This document shows positions 37,577 to 45,485 of a stretch of 64,000 nt of DNA, one piece after another. Made by a program: the position numbers and the translations under genes. Positions within the stretch are counted from its first letter, which is position 1. Every line of letters starts with the position of its first letter. The notes beneath the pieces were generated by a model, which was not told where the DNA came from, ran no database searches, and worked only from the letters and a program-made list of their open reading frames with translations. Source of the DNA: Stieleria bergensis (GTDB taxonomy: Bacteria > Planctomycetota > Planctomycetia > Pirellulales > Pirellulaceae); contig CP036272.1 of the NCBI GenBank assembly GCA_007745635.1, positions 654,772 to 718,771 on the forward strand, written 5' to 3'.

Positions 37577-38362
37577 CACGTCTTCGATCTGAATGATCTC
37601 CAGGTTTGATCGCTGCAGTTCCTTGTGTTGCCGCTGCGAGAGTGTTTCCTGGGTGAACTGAAGTTGAAAGACACGTCGGTTGGTTGGCTTTAGCCCGCAA
37701 GCAAAACTGGTCGCGATCCTTCGTTGTGTCTCCAAGCCACTGAAGACATTGGACAGAATTGGCAGTGGATCACAGCGGCCGATCACCATCACGCGAGCCC
37801 CTCGTTGGATTAGCAGTTGAATTTGCTGCACGATTGCGCGCTGAACTCCGTATTCCAGCACCGGTTCGGTAGAGTCCGTAAAGTCACTGGCGAGTTCAGA
37901 GAGATGGAATCCGTTTTCGGGAATCTCAAACGGCTCTAAGACTTCGTTGGCAGAGTCGCCCAGAATCAGTCCGCCCAGGCTCATTGCAATTCTAGCCAAG
38001 TTGACGACTTGTCCCTCGTATTGGCGCATCTGCTGGCGATTCAAAACCAGTGCGCGCGTCATCACGGTCAGGCCGCCTCGGCCACTGTACTCCGGGGCTC
38101 CATGTACGCTGCGTGCGAGCGCGAACTGTTGGTCATTGATTGGAAAGTAGCTCAGCCCCCAAGCGTCGACATTGTTTTCAAACTGATCCACTTCAAGCGA
38201 ACTGTGCGAGGGCGCCCACTTGCAAAAGGACGATGACATGGCTTGGTCAATGCCCGCAGACTTGCCGATGATTTGGTAACCCTTCATCCGCATGCGATCG
38301 ACCGATCCATAAGTGATCTGATCGACGCTCATCATCGGTAAGGTTGCCTGGGTGGAAGTCAT
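37562..38362 (-). CDS. GTPase-associated protein, GAP1-N2-like
   Basis: About 266 residues from ATG 38362 (GTG 38431 would add 23 non-conserved residues). The N-terminal half has the GAP1-N2 pattern: DQITYGSVDRMRMKGYQIIG, then KSAGIDQAM, LSYFPINDQQFALARSV, and the GRGGLTVMTRALVLNRQQM segment. These domains were described by comparative genomics in GTPase-associated conflict or signalling systems. The C-terminal half (RGARVMVIGRCDPLPILSNV, then FSGLETQRRIATSFACGLKP) is a P-loop-like alpha/beta region without a clear nucleotide motif. Last gene of the ten-gene cluster, directly after the GTPase gene. The family name is my motif reading and needs a profile search. Confidence 0.65.
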   Translation of the reverse strand: MTSTQATLPMMSVDQITYGSVDRMRMKGYQIIGKSAGIDQAMSSSFCKWAPSHSSLEVDQFENNVDAWGLSYFPINDQQFALARSVHGAPEYSGRGGLTVMTRALVLNRQQMRQYEGQVVNLARIAMSLGGLILGDSANEVLEPFEIPENGFHLSELASDFTDSTEPVLEYGVQRAIVQQIQLLIQRGARVMVIGRCDPLPILSNVFSGLETQRRIATSFACGLKPTNRRVFQLQFTQETLSQRQHKELQRSNLEIIQIEDVLQMF

Positions 38363-38459
38363 GGTCGGTCGAAGTCGGGTCGATGTCGGTTGAGGCGATG
38401 CTGGCGAGCAATCGCAAGGAAGAAAGGCCACGCATTGCGTCTCAGAGAGGCGCCATTGG

Positions 38460-39365
38460 TCAGCTGTTTTGGATGGCCCACTTGAGAGGTTCGATCACGC
38501 CTTTGGGTTGGATGTGCAACGGGACACGCGCATTGCCGCCGTAGCTGTCGGCAAGCAAGACGGATGATCCAACGATGCTGGCACTAAAGGCTTCATGTTT
38601 GGGAAAGTGATGAAAGCAGAAGTCGCGGAATCGAGGCATGTTGTTTGCCAAGAATCGGGCGGGATCTTGCTCCGCATCCAGACAGGTGTCACTTTTTGTG
38701 AAGATCACGCCCACCGCAGGGGTGATTGCATCCTTTCCTTCCTGTGCAGCCAGCGATTGTTTTTGCACGATGTAGGAGCCAAGTTTCATCGCGAATAAGT
38801 CTGCGCTAGAGCCGTTGTCCCGAACTTCCATGGAGTCACAAAGAAGCAGGAATGCGGACGTGCGTTTGATGATGTTTTCGACAGCCGGATAGGTGCCGGG
38901 CTGTTCCAGTTCCATCGCAATGGCTTCCCCTGCGAAGTCCGGCGCGACAAAGTCAACGGTGCGTTCTTCGTTCGGAGTGTTGTCGGTGACAACACAGTGA
39001 AGCCAATTCCAAAGGTCGGATTCGTTGGGCGTTTTGCCGGGAAAACGACGTGCTTCAAGATCACGCACGACACTTTCCTGGAGCCCAATCGAAAAGGCAC
39101 CATTGGGAATGCCTTTCAAGTTTTGTGAGCCACCGCACAGCATGTCCAGCAGCACGCCAAGGTAAACCGTTTTGCCGGCGTTACTGGGACCGACGATGGA
39201 AATAAAGTGCGGATCCTTTTGGCGTCGTCCGACGGATCGAGTGATCTCCGTTGGCGTGTGGCAATGATCACAGAAATCATTCTGGTCGCTGATCGCTGAC
39301 TGGCAGCAAATGCAACGGTTGGTTTCCGCTTCTAGCACTGCGGTGGAATAGTCTTCAGTTCTCAT
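38460..39365 (-). CDS. Zinc-ribbon P-loop GTPase
   Basis: About 301 residues from ATG 39365 (AGG eight bases upstream; GTG 39380 possible). A treble-clef or zinc-ribbon motif C-x2-C...C-x2-C opens the protein (NRCICCQSAISDQNDFCDHC). The Walker A/G1 motif GPSNAGKTVYLGVLLDML follows at about 59, a G3-like DFAGE at about residue 146 and G4 as IFTKSDTCLD. TKSD in place of NKxD fits small TRAFAC-type GTPases of prokaryotic GTPase-associated systems. No membrane segment. Its neighbour is the GAP1-N2-like protein, the expected partner, and upstream lies the sulfatase-modifying-factor-like gene. It likely acts as the nucleotide switch of the cluster. Confidence 0.82.
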   Translation of the reverse strand: MRTEDYSTAVLEAETNRCICCQSAISDQNDFCDHCHTPTEITRSVGRRQKDPHFISIVGPSNAGKTVYLGVLLDMLCGGSQNLKGIPNGAFSIGLQESVVRDLEARRFPGKTPNESDLWNWLHCVVTDNTPNEERTVDFVAPDFAGEAIAMELEQPGTYPAVENIIKRTSAFLLLCDSMEVRDNGSSADLFAMKLGSYIVQKQSLAAQEGKDAITPAVGVIFTKSDTCLDAEQDPARFLANNMPRFRDFCFHHFPKHEAFSASIVGSSVLLADSYGGNARVPLHIQPKGVIEPLKWAIQNS

Positions 39366-39411
39366 GAGTTTTGCCTGCACGTGATGCGAATCGCGAGGTG
39401 AGCCATTGCCC

Positions 39412-40479
39412 TTAGGCGTCGTGAGTGGATGGCGGTTCGGTTGGGTTGTCCGTCGGCCGTTGCGGCGCAGGCGGCGTCAGTCCAGTCGCTGGCAGGCAGC
39501 ATCGGAATCCGAGGTTGGTAACTCGCGTCATCAAGGGCATTGCACTGCGAGCCTGGGCCGTCGTGTGGGTATGGAAGTAACTGTCAAAGGCGCCGCCGCG
39601 AATCTCCGCCATCGGCTCGTTGCTCAGCACTTGCACATTGTCTGTGGCAGCCAAGACATATTGCGTATTGACCCATTCCCAAACATTTCCGATCAACTGT
39701 CGAACGCCACTGGTTGTATTGCCTTCAAGGAACTCCTGAACACTGGCTGTTCCATGACGCTGGGATGACCAGATATTGGCATACTGAGGATCAAAGGAAT
39801 CGCCCCAGGGGTAGCGTGGTTCGCGGCCGGTCTCTGCGTTTGTGTTTTCCCAAACCGCGGCACGTTGCCATTCGGCGCTGGTGGGCATTCGTTTACCGGC
39901 CCACTGGGCATAAGCGTTCGCTTCGTACCAGCAAATGCCGACAACGGGATGCGATTCGGTGCCTGCGGCAGGTTGCCCGTCACACCAATAGGCTGGACCA
40001 GGGTGACGCGTTTGGTCGCGAAACTGAGACAGCGTTGGGACGATTTGTTCGGGCCAGAAGTTGGGGTTTTCATAGCCACCGTCGGTAATGAAGTGCTTGT
40101 AGTCAGCGTTCGTGACGCACCAGCGATCGATATAGACCGATTCGACAGGGGTCGGTCCGATGGCGTGAGGCAGCAAGGCGAATCCTTTGTCCGTGGTGGT
40201 GGCGTATTCGGCCACCATCGAAACGCTGCCGGCCGGCACAAGCGCCATGTCGTGCTCGATGGCCTTCCAAGCAAATCGCATCGATTCGCCATCAAAGGGG
40301 ACGCCATCACGGGGACGAACAATGCCGGCGTAACGACGCAGTCGGATCAGCTGTCGAATGTCGGCTGGTGCTTCAGGGAAGTCCAGAACGGGGACAGCGA
40401 ACTCTGGCTCCGGCGCCGGTTTAGGCGCAGAGGGGCGAAAGAGTCGGAAGGGGCTGGTCAGGATGCTGGTTAAAGTCAC
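39412..40479 (-). CDS. Formylglycine-generating-enzyme-like (SUMF1) domain protein, no catalytic Cys
   Basis: About 355 residues with GTG start at 40479, preceded by GGGGGAG; the coding region begins just after the stop of the upstream gene. The domain starts MALVPAGSVSM, then VESVYIDRWCVTNADYKHFI, HPVVGICWYEANAYAQWAGK, RMPTSAEWQRAAVW, GNVWEWVNTQYV, and ends RVTNLGFRCCLP. In true formylglycine-generating enzymes two Cys sit in the segment just before the final NLGFRC; here it reads DSYFHTHTTAQARSAMPLM, with no Cys. The protein is therefore probably a binding scaffold, as in many SUMF1-like domains fused to or placed beside signalling proteins. No signal peptide, so cytoplasmic. Confidence 0.85.
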   Translation of the reverse strand: MTLTSILTSPFRLFRPSAPKPAPEPEFAVPVLDFPEAPADIRQLIRLRRYAGIVRPRDGVPFDGESMRFAWKAIEHDMALVPAGSVSMVAEYATTTDKGFALLPHAIGPTPVESVYIDRWCVTNADYKHFITDGGYENPNFWPEQIVPTLSQFRDQTRHPGPAYWCDGQPAAGTESHPVVGICWYEANAYAQWAGKRMPTSAEWQRAAVWENTNAETGREPRYPWGDSFDPQYANIWSSQRHGTASVQEFLEGNTTSGVRQLIGNVWEWVNTQYVLAATDNVQVLSNEPMAEIRGGAFDSYFHTHTTAQARSAMPLMTRVTNLGFRCCLPATGLTPPAPQRPTDNPTEPPSTHDA

Positions 40480-40486
40480 TGGTCGA

Positions 40487-41740
40487 TCACTCCCCCGATG
40501 CGTTGGTTGAAGAACCATCGGATCGATGGGGGTATTGAGGAGACGTTGGTGTGGCTCCTGGATAGGGATAGTTTGAGTATTGGCTCGATGATTGGTCTGC
40601 GGCGCTGGGCGGCAGAGGTTCGTTGTGGCCGGTTGGGGATTGATTCCCATACGGGTTGGGGACGCCCGGAGTCATCGGGTACGAAGCCGCCGGTGGTTGG
40701 GGCATCGAAGGGGGTTGCGGGCTGTTCCATGATTGCGGGCTAGCCGGTGGCAACGGAGCATTGGTTTGAACCGGCGGAGGCGCAGGCATGTGAGCACCTG
40801 CTGGACGGTCCGCCCCCGCAGGGTAGCCATCCTGGGAATAGGGCTGCTGAAGAGGACTGGTGCTGGGAGGCTGTGGATTGGGGGACGCTGCTGCGGCAGG
40901 GTGCTGATGCGGTGCCACGGGCGCGATCGGCTGGCCCGGTTGATTGAGCTGGCCCGGTTGATTGTTTGCGCCAGTGCCAGGGTAGCCCGGCTGAATGTTG
41001 TAGGGCTGGTTGTTGTAAGACTGGGACGCTGCCGGGAGCGTCGTGCCTGGCTGAGCGGGATGGCCGGTGGATGTCAAATGATCCGAACCGGCACCAGCAA
41101 AGGCGGCGGGGTCAACATACTGATTGTCACCCGCGGTGGGCTGGTGAGTTGGCATGGGCGAAATCGCTGGTGCTTGCCGAGCGGCTTGCAAGGCTTGCCG
41201 TCGCGCATCTTCGACTTCGAGCCACGCTTGAGTGACCAGTTGCATTTGTTCGCCAAGTTCGGTTTCTCGGCGGTGAAACTCATTCAACCACTGCTTCTGC
41301 TCGACGTTCTGCTGTTCGATCTGTTGCTCGAGCTGCTGTTTTTCAATGTTGATGGACTTTGACATGGTCACGAGCAGTTGACCACGTTGAACCCAAGAGT
41401 TGGCGAATTGCTCCACCGTTCCCACCAAACTTTCGGTGGTTTCTAGATGCTGTATGAATCGCTGTGAAAAGTCGCGAGCCGCGGAGGCATCGGTGACCGC
41501 CTCGGGTGTTGCTTGTTGCTGTGCTGTTGTTTGCTGTGCTGGTTGTTGCTGTGCTGTTGTTTGACGCTTGAGCTCCCCAACCGTTTCCATTAGCGAAGCC
41601 AGCGAATGATCGCTCCCAGCCTCTGCTGGCTGAGCTTCTTCGGGAGTCGGTTTCGACCAGAACCCAGACCAGATGCTTGAACCTTTTTTGGCGTCAGCAC
41701 TGGGTTGGTTGGGTTGTGATGGTGTGGAGTGGTCAGACAT
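40487..41740 (-). CDS. Coiled-coil protein with long Pro/Gln-rich tail
   Basis: A 417-residue protein. Residues 1-45 are polar, 45-90 carry QQQ and ATP runs, 100-215 form a coiled coil (ARDFSQRFIQHLETTESLVG, then LEQQIEQQNVEQKQWLNEFH), and 215-417 are a disordered Pro/Gln/Asn/Ser region, typical of phase-separating or polyproline-binding segments. No signal peptide, enzyme motif or TM helix is seen. Its stop (40487) lies eight bases before the GTG of the next gene, so translation is probably coupled. It belongs to the cluster with FHA, REC and GTPase genes and is likely an adaptor. The exact function is not predictable. Confidence 0.8.
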   Translation of the reverse strand: MSDHSTPSQPNQPSADAKKGSSIWSGFWSKPTPEEAQPAEAGSDHSLASLMETVGELKRQTTAQQQPAQQTTAQQQATPEAVTDASAARDFSQRFIQHLETTESLVGTVEQFANSWVQRGQLLVTMSKSINIEKQQLEQQIEQQNVEQKQWLNEFHRRETELGEQMQLVTQAWLEVEDARRQALQAARQAPAISPMPTHQPTAGDNQYVDPAAFAGAGSDHLTSTGHPAQPGTTLPAASQSYNNQPYNIQPGYPGTGANNQPGQLNQPGQPIAPVAPHQHPAAAASPNPQPPSTSPLQQPYSQDGYPAGADRPAGAHMPAPPPVQTNAPLPPASPQSWNSPQPPSMPQPPAASYPMTPGVPNPYGNQSPTGHNEPLPPSAADQSSSQYSNYPYPGATPTSPQYPHRSDGSSTNASGE

Positions 41741-41851
41741 TGGCTTTAGTCAGACATGGGCTTCATCGGCAAATGTGGCATTGGTTTCAACACCACAGAC
41801 GATTGAAAGGGGACGAGGTCATGGCAATGGCGATGGGAGATCGCCACTGCA

Positions 41852-43732
41852 TTAGTATTCGTCATCAACACGTTTCCAGAGTCCAGAGATTCGTTGGAAC
41901 AGCGAATCTCCACGACTTTTTTCCTGTTCCTCTTCGTGAATCTCGCGAAGGTGCTCGCGTAGGGTCTGCAGCTTATGAGCAAACTCACGATCCGAGACAT
42001 CTTTGGATTCGGAGGGCTGGTCGATGGCATGAATTTGCTTTTGCATTTCGACCTGTTTGCGAGACAGTTCGGCTTTTTCCTGAGCGACTTCGGCGATTGC
42101 GGCCTGCAGTTTTTCCTCACTTTCGCTTTTGGCGCGTTCCATTTGACGACTGAGCGTTGCGCAGCGTTTCTGAGATTCATCCAAGTCCGACTGCAGGCTG
42201 CGGTTTTTGCGTTGCAGCTGCTCCACCGCTTTGTCGGTCGCCGCCGTGTCAGGGGCATCGGTGCCGATCCGCTGGGCGGCTGTCACTAAGCGTCGTTCCA
42301 GCAGGTCGCGTTCCTCGGTGGTTTGCTCCAAGCGAGTTTTCAAGGCATCCATTTCGGCCTGCCATTCATTTTCGCGGCCGGCAATCCGTTGTTCAATTTC
42401 GCCGACCCACGTTTCCAGGCTGTCGCGTTCGGCTTGCTGATTCTGGATCTGCATTTCCGAAGCTTCGAGGAGTTGCTGCAAGGTCGAGACACGCTCGTCG
42501 TGTTCGGCGAGTTCCGCCAACAACTCTTCGACCCGAGCTTCAAGTTCCGGGTTTTGGTCGTTGGCATCCACCAGTGAATGGGCCGTTGCACTGGTCGGGG
42601 AATCGAGTCCCGCGAAGTCCGCCAGTTCAAGATCTCGTTCGGCCAGTTGTGCTTGCAAGTCCTCAATCTCTGCTTTGAGCAGTTCGACGACTTCAGGGGC
42701 AACGCTTTCCTCTTGATCGCCCCAGTCCAGTCCTTGTGTTCCAGGCGTCGCTTCGACGGCTTGCCAAGTGGAGGTTGAGTGGGTGTGGGGGTTGGAAATC
42801 GCCAATGCTTCGTCGGATTCACTGATCGGATCAGCCAACGTGTCAGCGTCGCTGCTCAGTTCGAGTGTGTCGTCATCGCTGCTCAGGTCCAAGGTGTCAA
42901 CGTCGCTGCTCTGAAAGTGATCGCTTTGGCCAAAGCTGTCATCGTCAGACGAGTCAAAGCTGTTGAAGGGACTTGAGTCAGAGTCGGTGGCATCCATCGG
43001 ATCGCGATCAAAGCTCGTTGACTGGAAGTCTTCAAGAGTTGAGGCGTCGTCTTCATCAAAGTCGTTGTCGATCAACGATTCGAACGCGTCGTGCCCCATC
43101 AGGCCGGTGTTTGGTTTTGCAGGCTCGACTTCATCGTCGATCGTTTCGGCACTCTGGTTTTCGTTAGCCAATGAATCCTGTGCAGGAGCCTCTTCAGGTG
43201 TCTGTCCCGTTTCAACGGCCTCGTGTGAATCGATGTTTTTGGTGGCATCAATCAGGTCGCTTAGTCGATCGACCAGTGAGTTCCCCACGTCAGTGTGGTC
43301 GGGGGCGACCGGAGCCTGATCCGTGGCGATTTTGGCGTCTTCTAAGCCGAGGCTTTCCATGCCGATGGCTTCTTCATGGCCCTCGTCTTCGTCGCTGATT
43401 TCCGCCGTTTCAATCGCTTTAGAGAATAGGCTGAGTGAGGCGTCGCCGATGCGCAGAGTGTCACCAGGTTTGAACTGGGTTTTCTCTTCGATGACTCGGC
43501 CGTTGATGAGCGTCCCGGTCGGTGACGCCCAGTCTTGCACGTAAACCGCATGGTCTTCGACAGCCAGCAGGCAATGAATCGCAGCAACATTGTCTCCTAA
43601 GACCTTGATGCCGCAGGTGTCGCCCGTGCCCAGGAAGATGCTTCTTCCGCTTTGCAGTTCATGTTTTGAGTCGCCAGACCCCTTGCGCCGGATGCGAATC
43701 GTAAACTGTTGTTTCGTGTTGATTGCAGTCAT
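41852..43732 (-). CDS. FHA-domain protein with acidic linker and coiled coil
   Basis: About 626 residues from ATG 43732 (GGAG eight bases upstream). Residues about 20-105 form an FHA domain that binds phosphothreonine: LGDNVAAIHCLLAVEDHAVY, then VQDWASPTGTLINGRVIEEK and FKPGDTLRIGDASLSLF. The binding-site pattern (conserved Ser/His and SPTGTLINGR) is largely intact. Residues about 110-360 are very acidic and low in complexity, with many Ser/Thr/Asp repeats such as DTLDLSSDDDTLELSS. The C-terminal part (about 380-600) is a long coiled coil. It lies just after the REC-PATAN gene (21 bases apart), so it likely reads phosphorylation within the cluster. Confidence 0.88.
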   Translation of the reverse strand: MTAINTKQQFTIRIRRKGSGDSKHELQSGRSIFLGTGDTCGIKVLGDNVAAIHCLLAVEDHAVYVQDWASPTGTLINGRVIEEKTQFKPGDTLRIGDASLSLFSKAIETAEISDEDEGHEEAIGMESLGLEDAKIATDQAPVAPDHTDVGNSLVDRLSDLIDATKNIDSHEAVETGQTPEEAPAQDSLANENQSAETIDDEVEPAKPNTGLMGHDAFESLIDNDFDEDDASTLEDFQSTSFDRDPMDATDSDSSPFNSFDSSDDDSFGQSDHFQSSDVDTLDLSSDDDTLELSSDADTLADPISESDEALAISNPHTHSTSTWQAVEATPGTQGLDWGDQEESVAPEVVELLKAEIEDLQAQLAERDLELADFAGLDSPTSATAHSLVDANDQNPELEARVEELLAELAEHDERVSTLQQLLEASEMQIQNQQAERDSLETWVGEIEQRIAGRENEWQAEMDALKTRLEQTTEERDLLERRLVTAAQRIGTDAPDTAATDKAVEQLQRKNRSLQSDLDESQKRCATLSRQMERAKSESEEKLQAAIAEVAQEKAELSRKQVEMQKQIHAIDQPSESKDVSDREFAHKLQTLREHLREIHEEEQEKSRGDSLFQRISGLWKRVDDEY

Positions 43733-43753
43733 GAGATGCACTCCGATGCGAAC

Positions 43754-45412
43754 TTACTGATGAGTCGGTGCTTGATTGGAACCGCTTTCGATCGCGGGAT
43801 CGACAGCAGTAGCTGGGGGCGATAATTCGGCAGTTTCAGCGGCGGGTATTGAAGCCGTGGCTGGTGCCGGTAAGTCAGCAACCTCTCCCATGGTTTGCAT
43901 GATGGAGTCAAGCGAGTAGGGGGATTGGATCAGTCGCGAGGGAGTAAAGCCCAGCAGGTCTTGCCATGGTGTGTTGGGATCATTGACCACTTGTGCTGGT
44001 GCCAGAGCGATGATCTTGGATGTGCCAAAGGCCTCGACCGCGTTGGTGTAGGCTTCGCGGACCTGCGCACAGGACTCGGGCGAATCAACCGCGATGAATA
44101 CCGCGTCCGGCTTGGTGCGTTTGAGTAGCAATTGCAGTGTCAGCGTGTCGCGAACAATCTTGCCCTGGTAGGGTGATTGATCGGCTTTGAGTTCGGCACG
44201 TAACTTGGCAGCGGCCACGGCATTGGTTACATAGGTGACAAAGCTGCCCTGCGATTCATTGCGAGTGCATTCCAGGATTTCAGCCATGACAAAACCGGCG
44301 AGCACACGACGAACCTCTTCGCGATCCCAGCCCGTTCGGGTGGTCAATTCTTCGACCGAGCGTTCTTCGGTCAGTAGCGAAATGATCTTCATGTGCTTGG
44401 GGGACAAGCCCGCTCGATCCATGTTTTGTCCACGAGCGGCAGCGCGTTTGTATCGGTTCGCTGGATCGTCTTGCGGAATCAGTGCTGCGTCACAGTGCAA
44501 CGCGTAGTCAACCAATAAACCCATCAGGCTTGTTTCGAGAGGCAGGTCACGCGGTAGAGCGGGCATCTCGTTCAAGGTGTTGAATCGGAATAGCAGCAGC
44601 TTGCGATTCTTGACCATCCCCATCAAGGTGGCGGCTTGGTAACGCAGTAGCTTAGCGGTGAGTCTTGGGTCCAGGACACGCTTGTCCATCAGCTGCAAGA
44701 AGCCTTCGAACTCTGAACTGCTCCGTCCGGCAATGGTCAGTCGTAGCACTTCGCCCAAGCTCTTCAGTGATTCTGGCAAATGGTCGATCGCTTGCTGCAC
44801 TTCGTCGGGTTGCAAGCCAGTGGCTGTGATGCCCTGGATGCGTCCGCCATTGATGTAAATCCACAGACGCAACCGCTCGGCTTCAATTTCCAGCACACCT
44901 TTTTGGTTGCCATTGTTGAGCAAGTCGATGATTTCACGAATGCCGAACATGGCAAAGCGACCGGCGATATCTGGTTCGCTGGCGTCACCGATGATTTCCG
45001 GAACGGCGGAACCTTTACTTTGTGATTCAACGATCATGGCCGCGGTTTCAATCGCGTTTTCAACCGTCGTGATCAGAAGGTTTTCGGTGTAGGGTTTGGG
45101 CAACATGTCGACCACGTTGTCCAGGTCCGCATATTCAACGTAGGCCTTCTTACGCAACGTGGAACTGACGACGACGGGAATCGAGCACAGCGTGGAACTG
45201 GCCGCCAGTTCTTGGCAGACCTCGAAACCCGTTGTGCCAGGCAATTGGTGGTCAAGCAGGATCAGATCAGGATGGATCTCCGCCGCCATTTGCAACCCAT
45301 CTTCAGCCGTTGGCGCCAGTGAAACAGCGTACCCTGCAGGGCTTAATTGTGAGTCGACAAGTTTGCGGATGGTGGCGCTGTCGTCGATGACCAGGACTTT
45401 CTTTTCGGCCAT
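43754..45412 (-). CDS. Response regulator with PATAN (DUF4388) domain
   Basis: A 552-residue protein. The REC domain covers residues 5-120: acidic pair Asp10/Asp11 (VLVIDDSATI), phospho-acceptor Asp54 (LILLDHQLPGTTG) and conserved Lys106 (DMLPKPYT). DUF4388/PATAN follows at about 148-260 (FAMFGIREIIDLLNNGNQKG, then LEIEAERLRLWIYINGGRIQ). A winged-helix-like region appears at about 335-395 (LSPKHMKIISLLTEERSVEE), and a poorly defined alpha/beta region and Pro/Ala tail end the protein. PATAN domains mediate protein contacts in cyanobacterial and other chemotaxis-like systems. The start is preceded by GAGGAA. It is the likely output of the CheA kinase. Confidence 0.88.
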   Translation of the reverse strand: MAEKKVLVIDDSATIRKLVDSQLSPAGYAVSLAPTAEDGLQMAAEIHPDLILLDHQLPGTTGFEVCQELAASSTLCSIPVVVSSTLRKKAYVEYADLDNVVDMLPKPYTENLLITTVENAIETAAMIVESQSKGSAVPEIIGDASEPDIAGRFAMFGIREIIDLLNNGNQKGVLEIEAERLRLWIYINGGRIQGITATGLQPDEVQQAIDHLPESLKSLGEVLRLTIAGRSSSEFEGFLQLMDKRVLDPRLTAKLLRYQAATLMGMVKNRKLLLFRFNTLNEMPALPRDLPLETSLMGLLVDYALHCDAALIPQDDPANRYKRAAARGQNMDRAGLSPKHMKIISLLTEERSVEELTTRTGWDREEVRRVLAGFVMAEILECTRNESQGSFVTYVTNAVAAAKLRAELKADQSPYQGKIVRDTLTLQLLLKRTKPDAVFIAVDSPESCAQVREAYTNAVEAFGTSKIIALAPAQVVNDPNTPWQDLLGFTPSRLIQSPYSLDSIMQTMGEVADLPAPATASIPAAETAELSPPATAVDPAIESGSNQAPTHQ

Positions 45413-45485
45413 GAAACCAATTCCTCAGAAACGAAATTACAAGTGTTTTTGAACTTAGTGATACGATTAAAAAGTTAGTGTGTCG

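Noticed and set aside
40733-41362. 209-residue plus-strand frame
   Set aside because: Antisense to the Pro/Gln-rich coiled-coil gene; its apparent composition mirrors the repetitive codons on the other strand.
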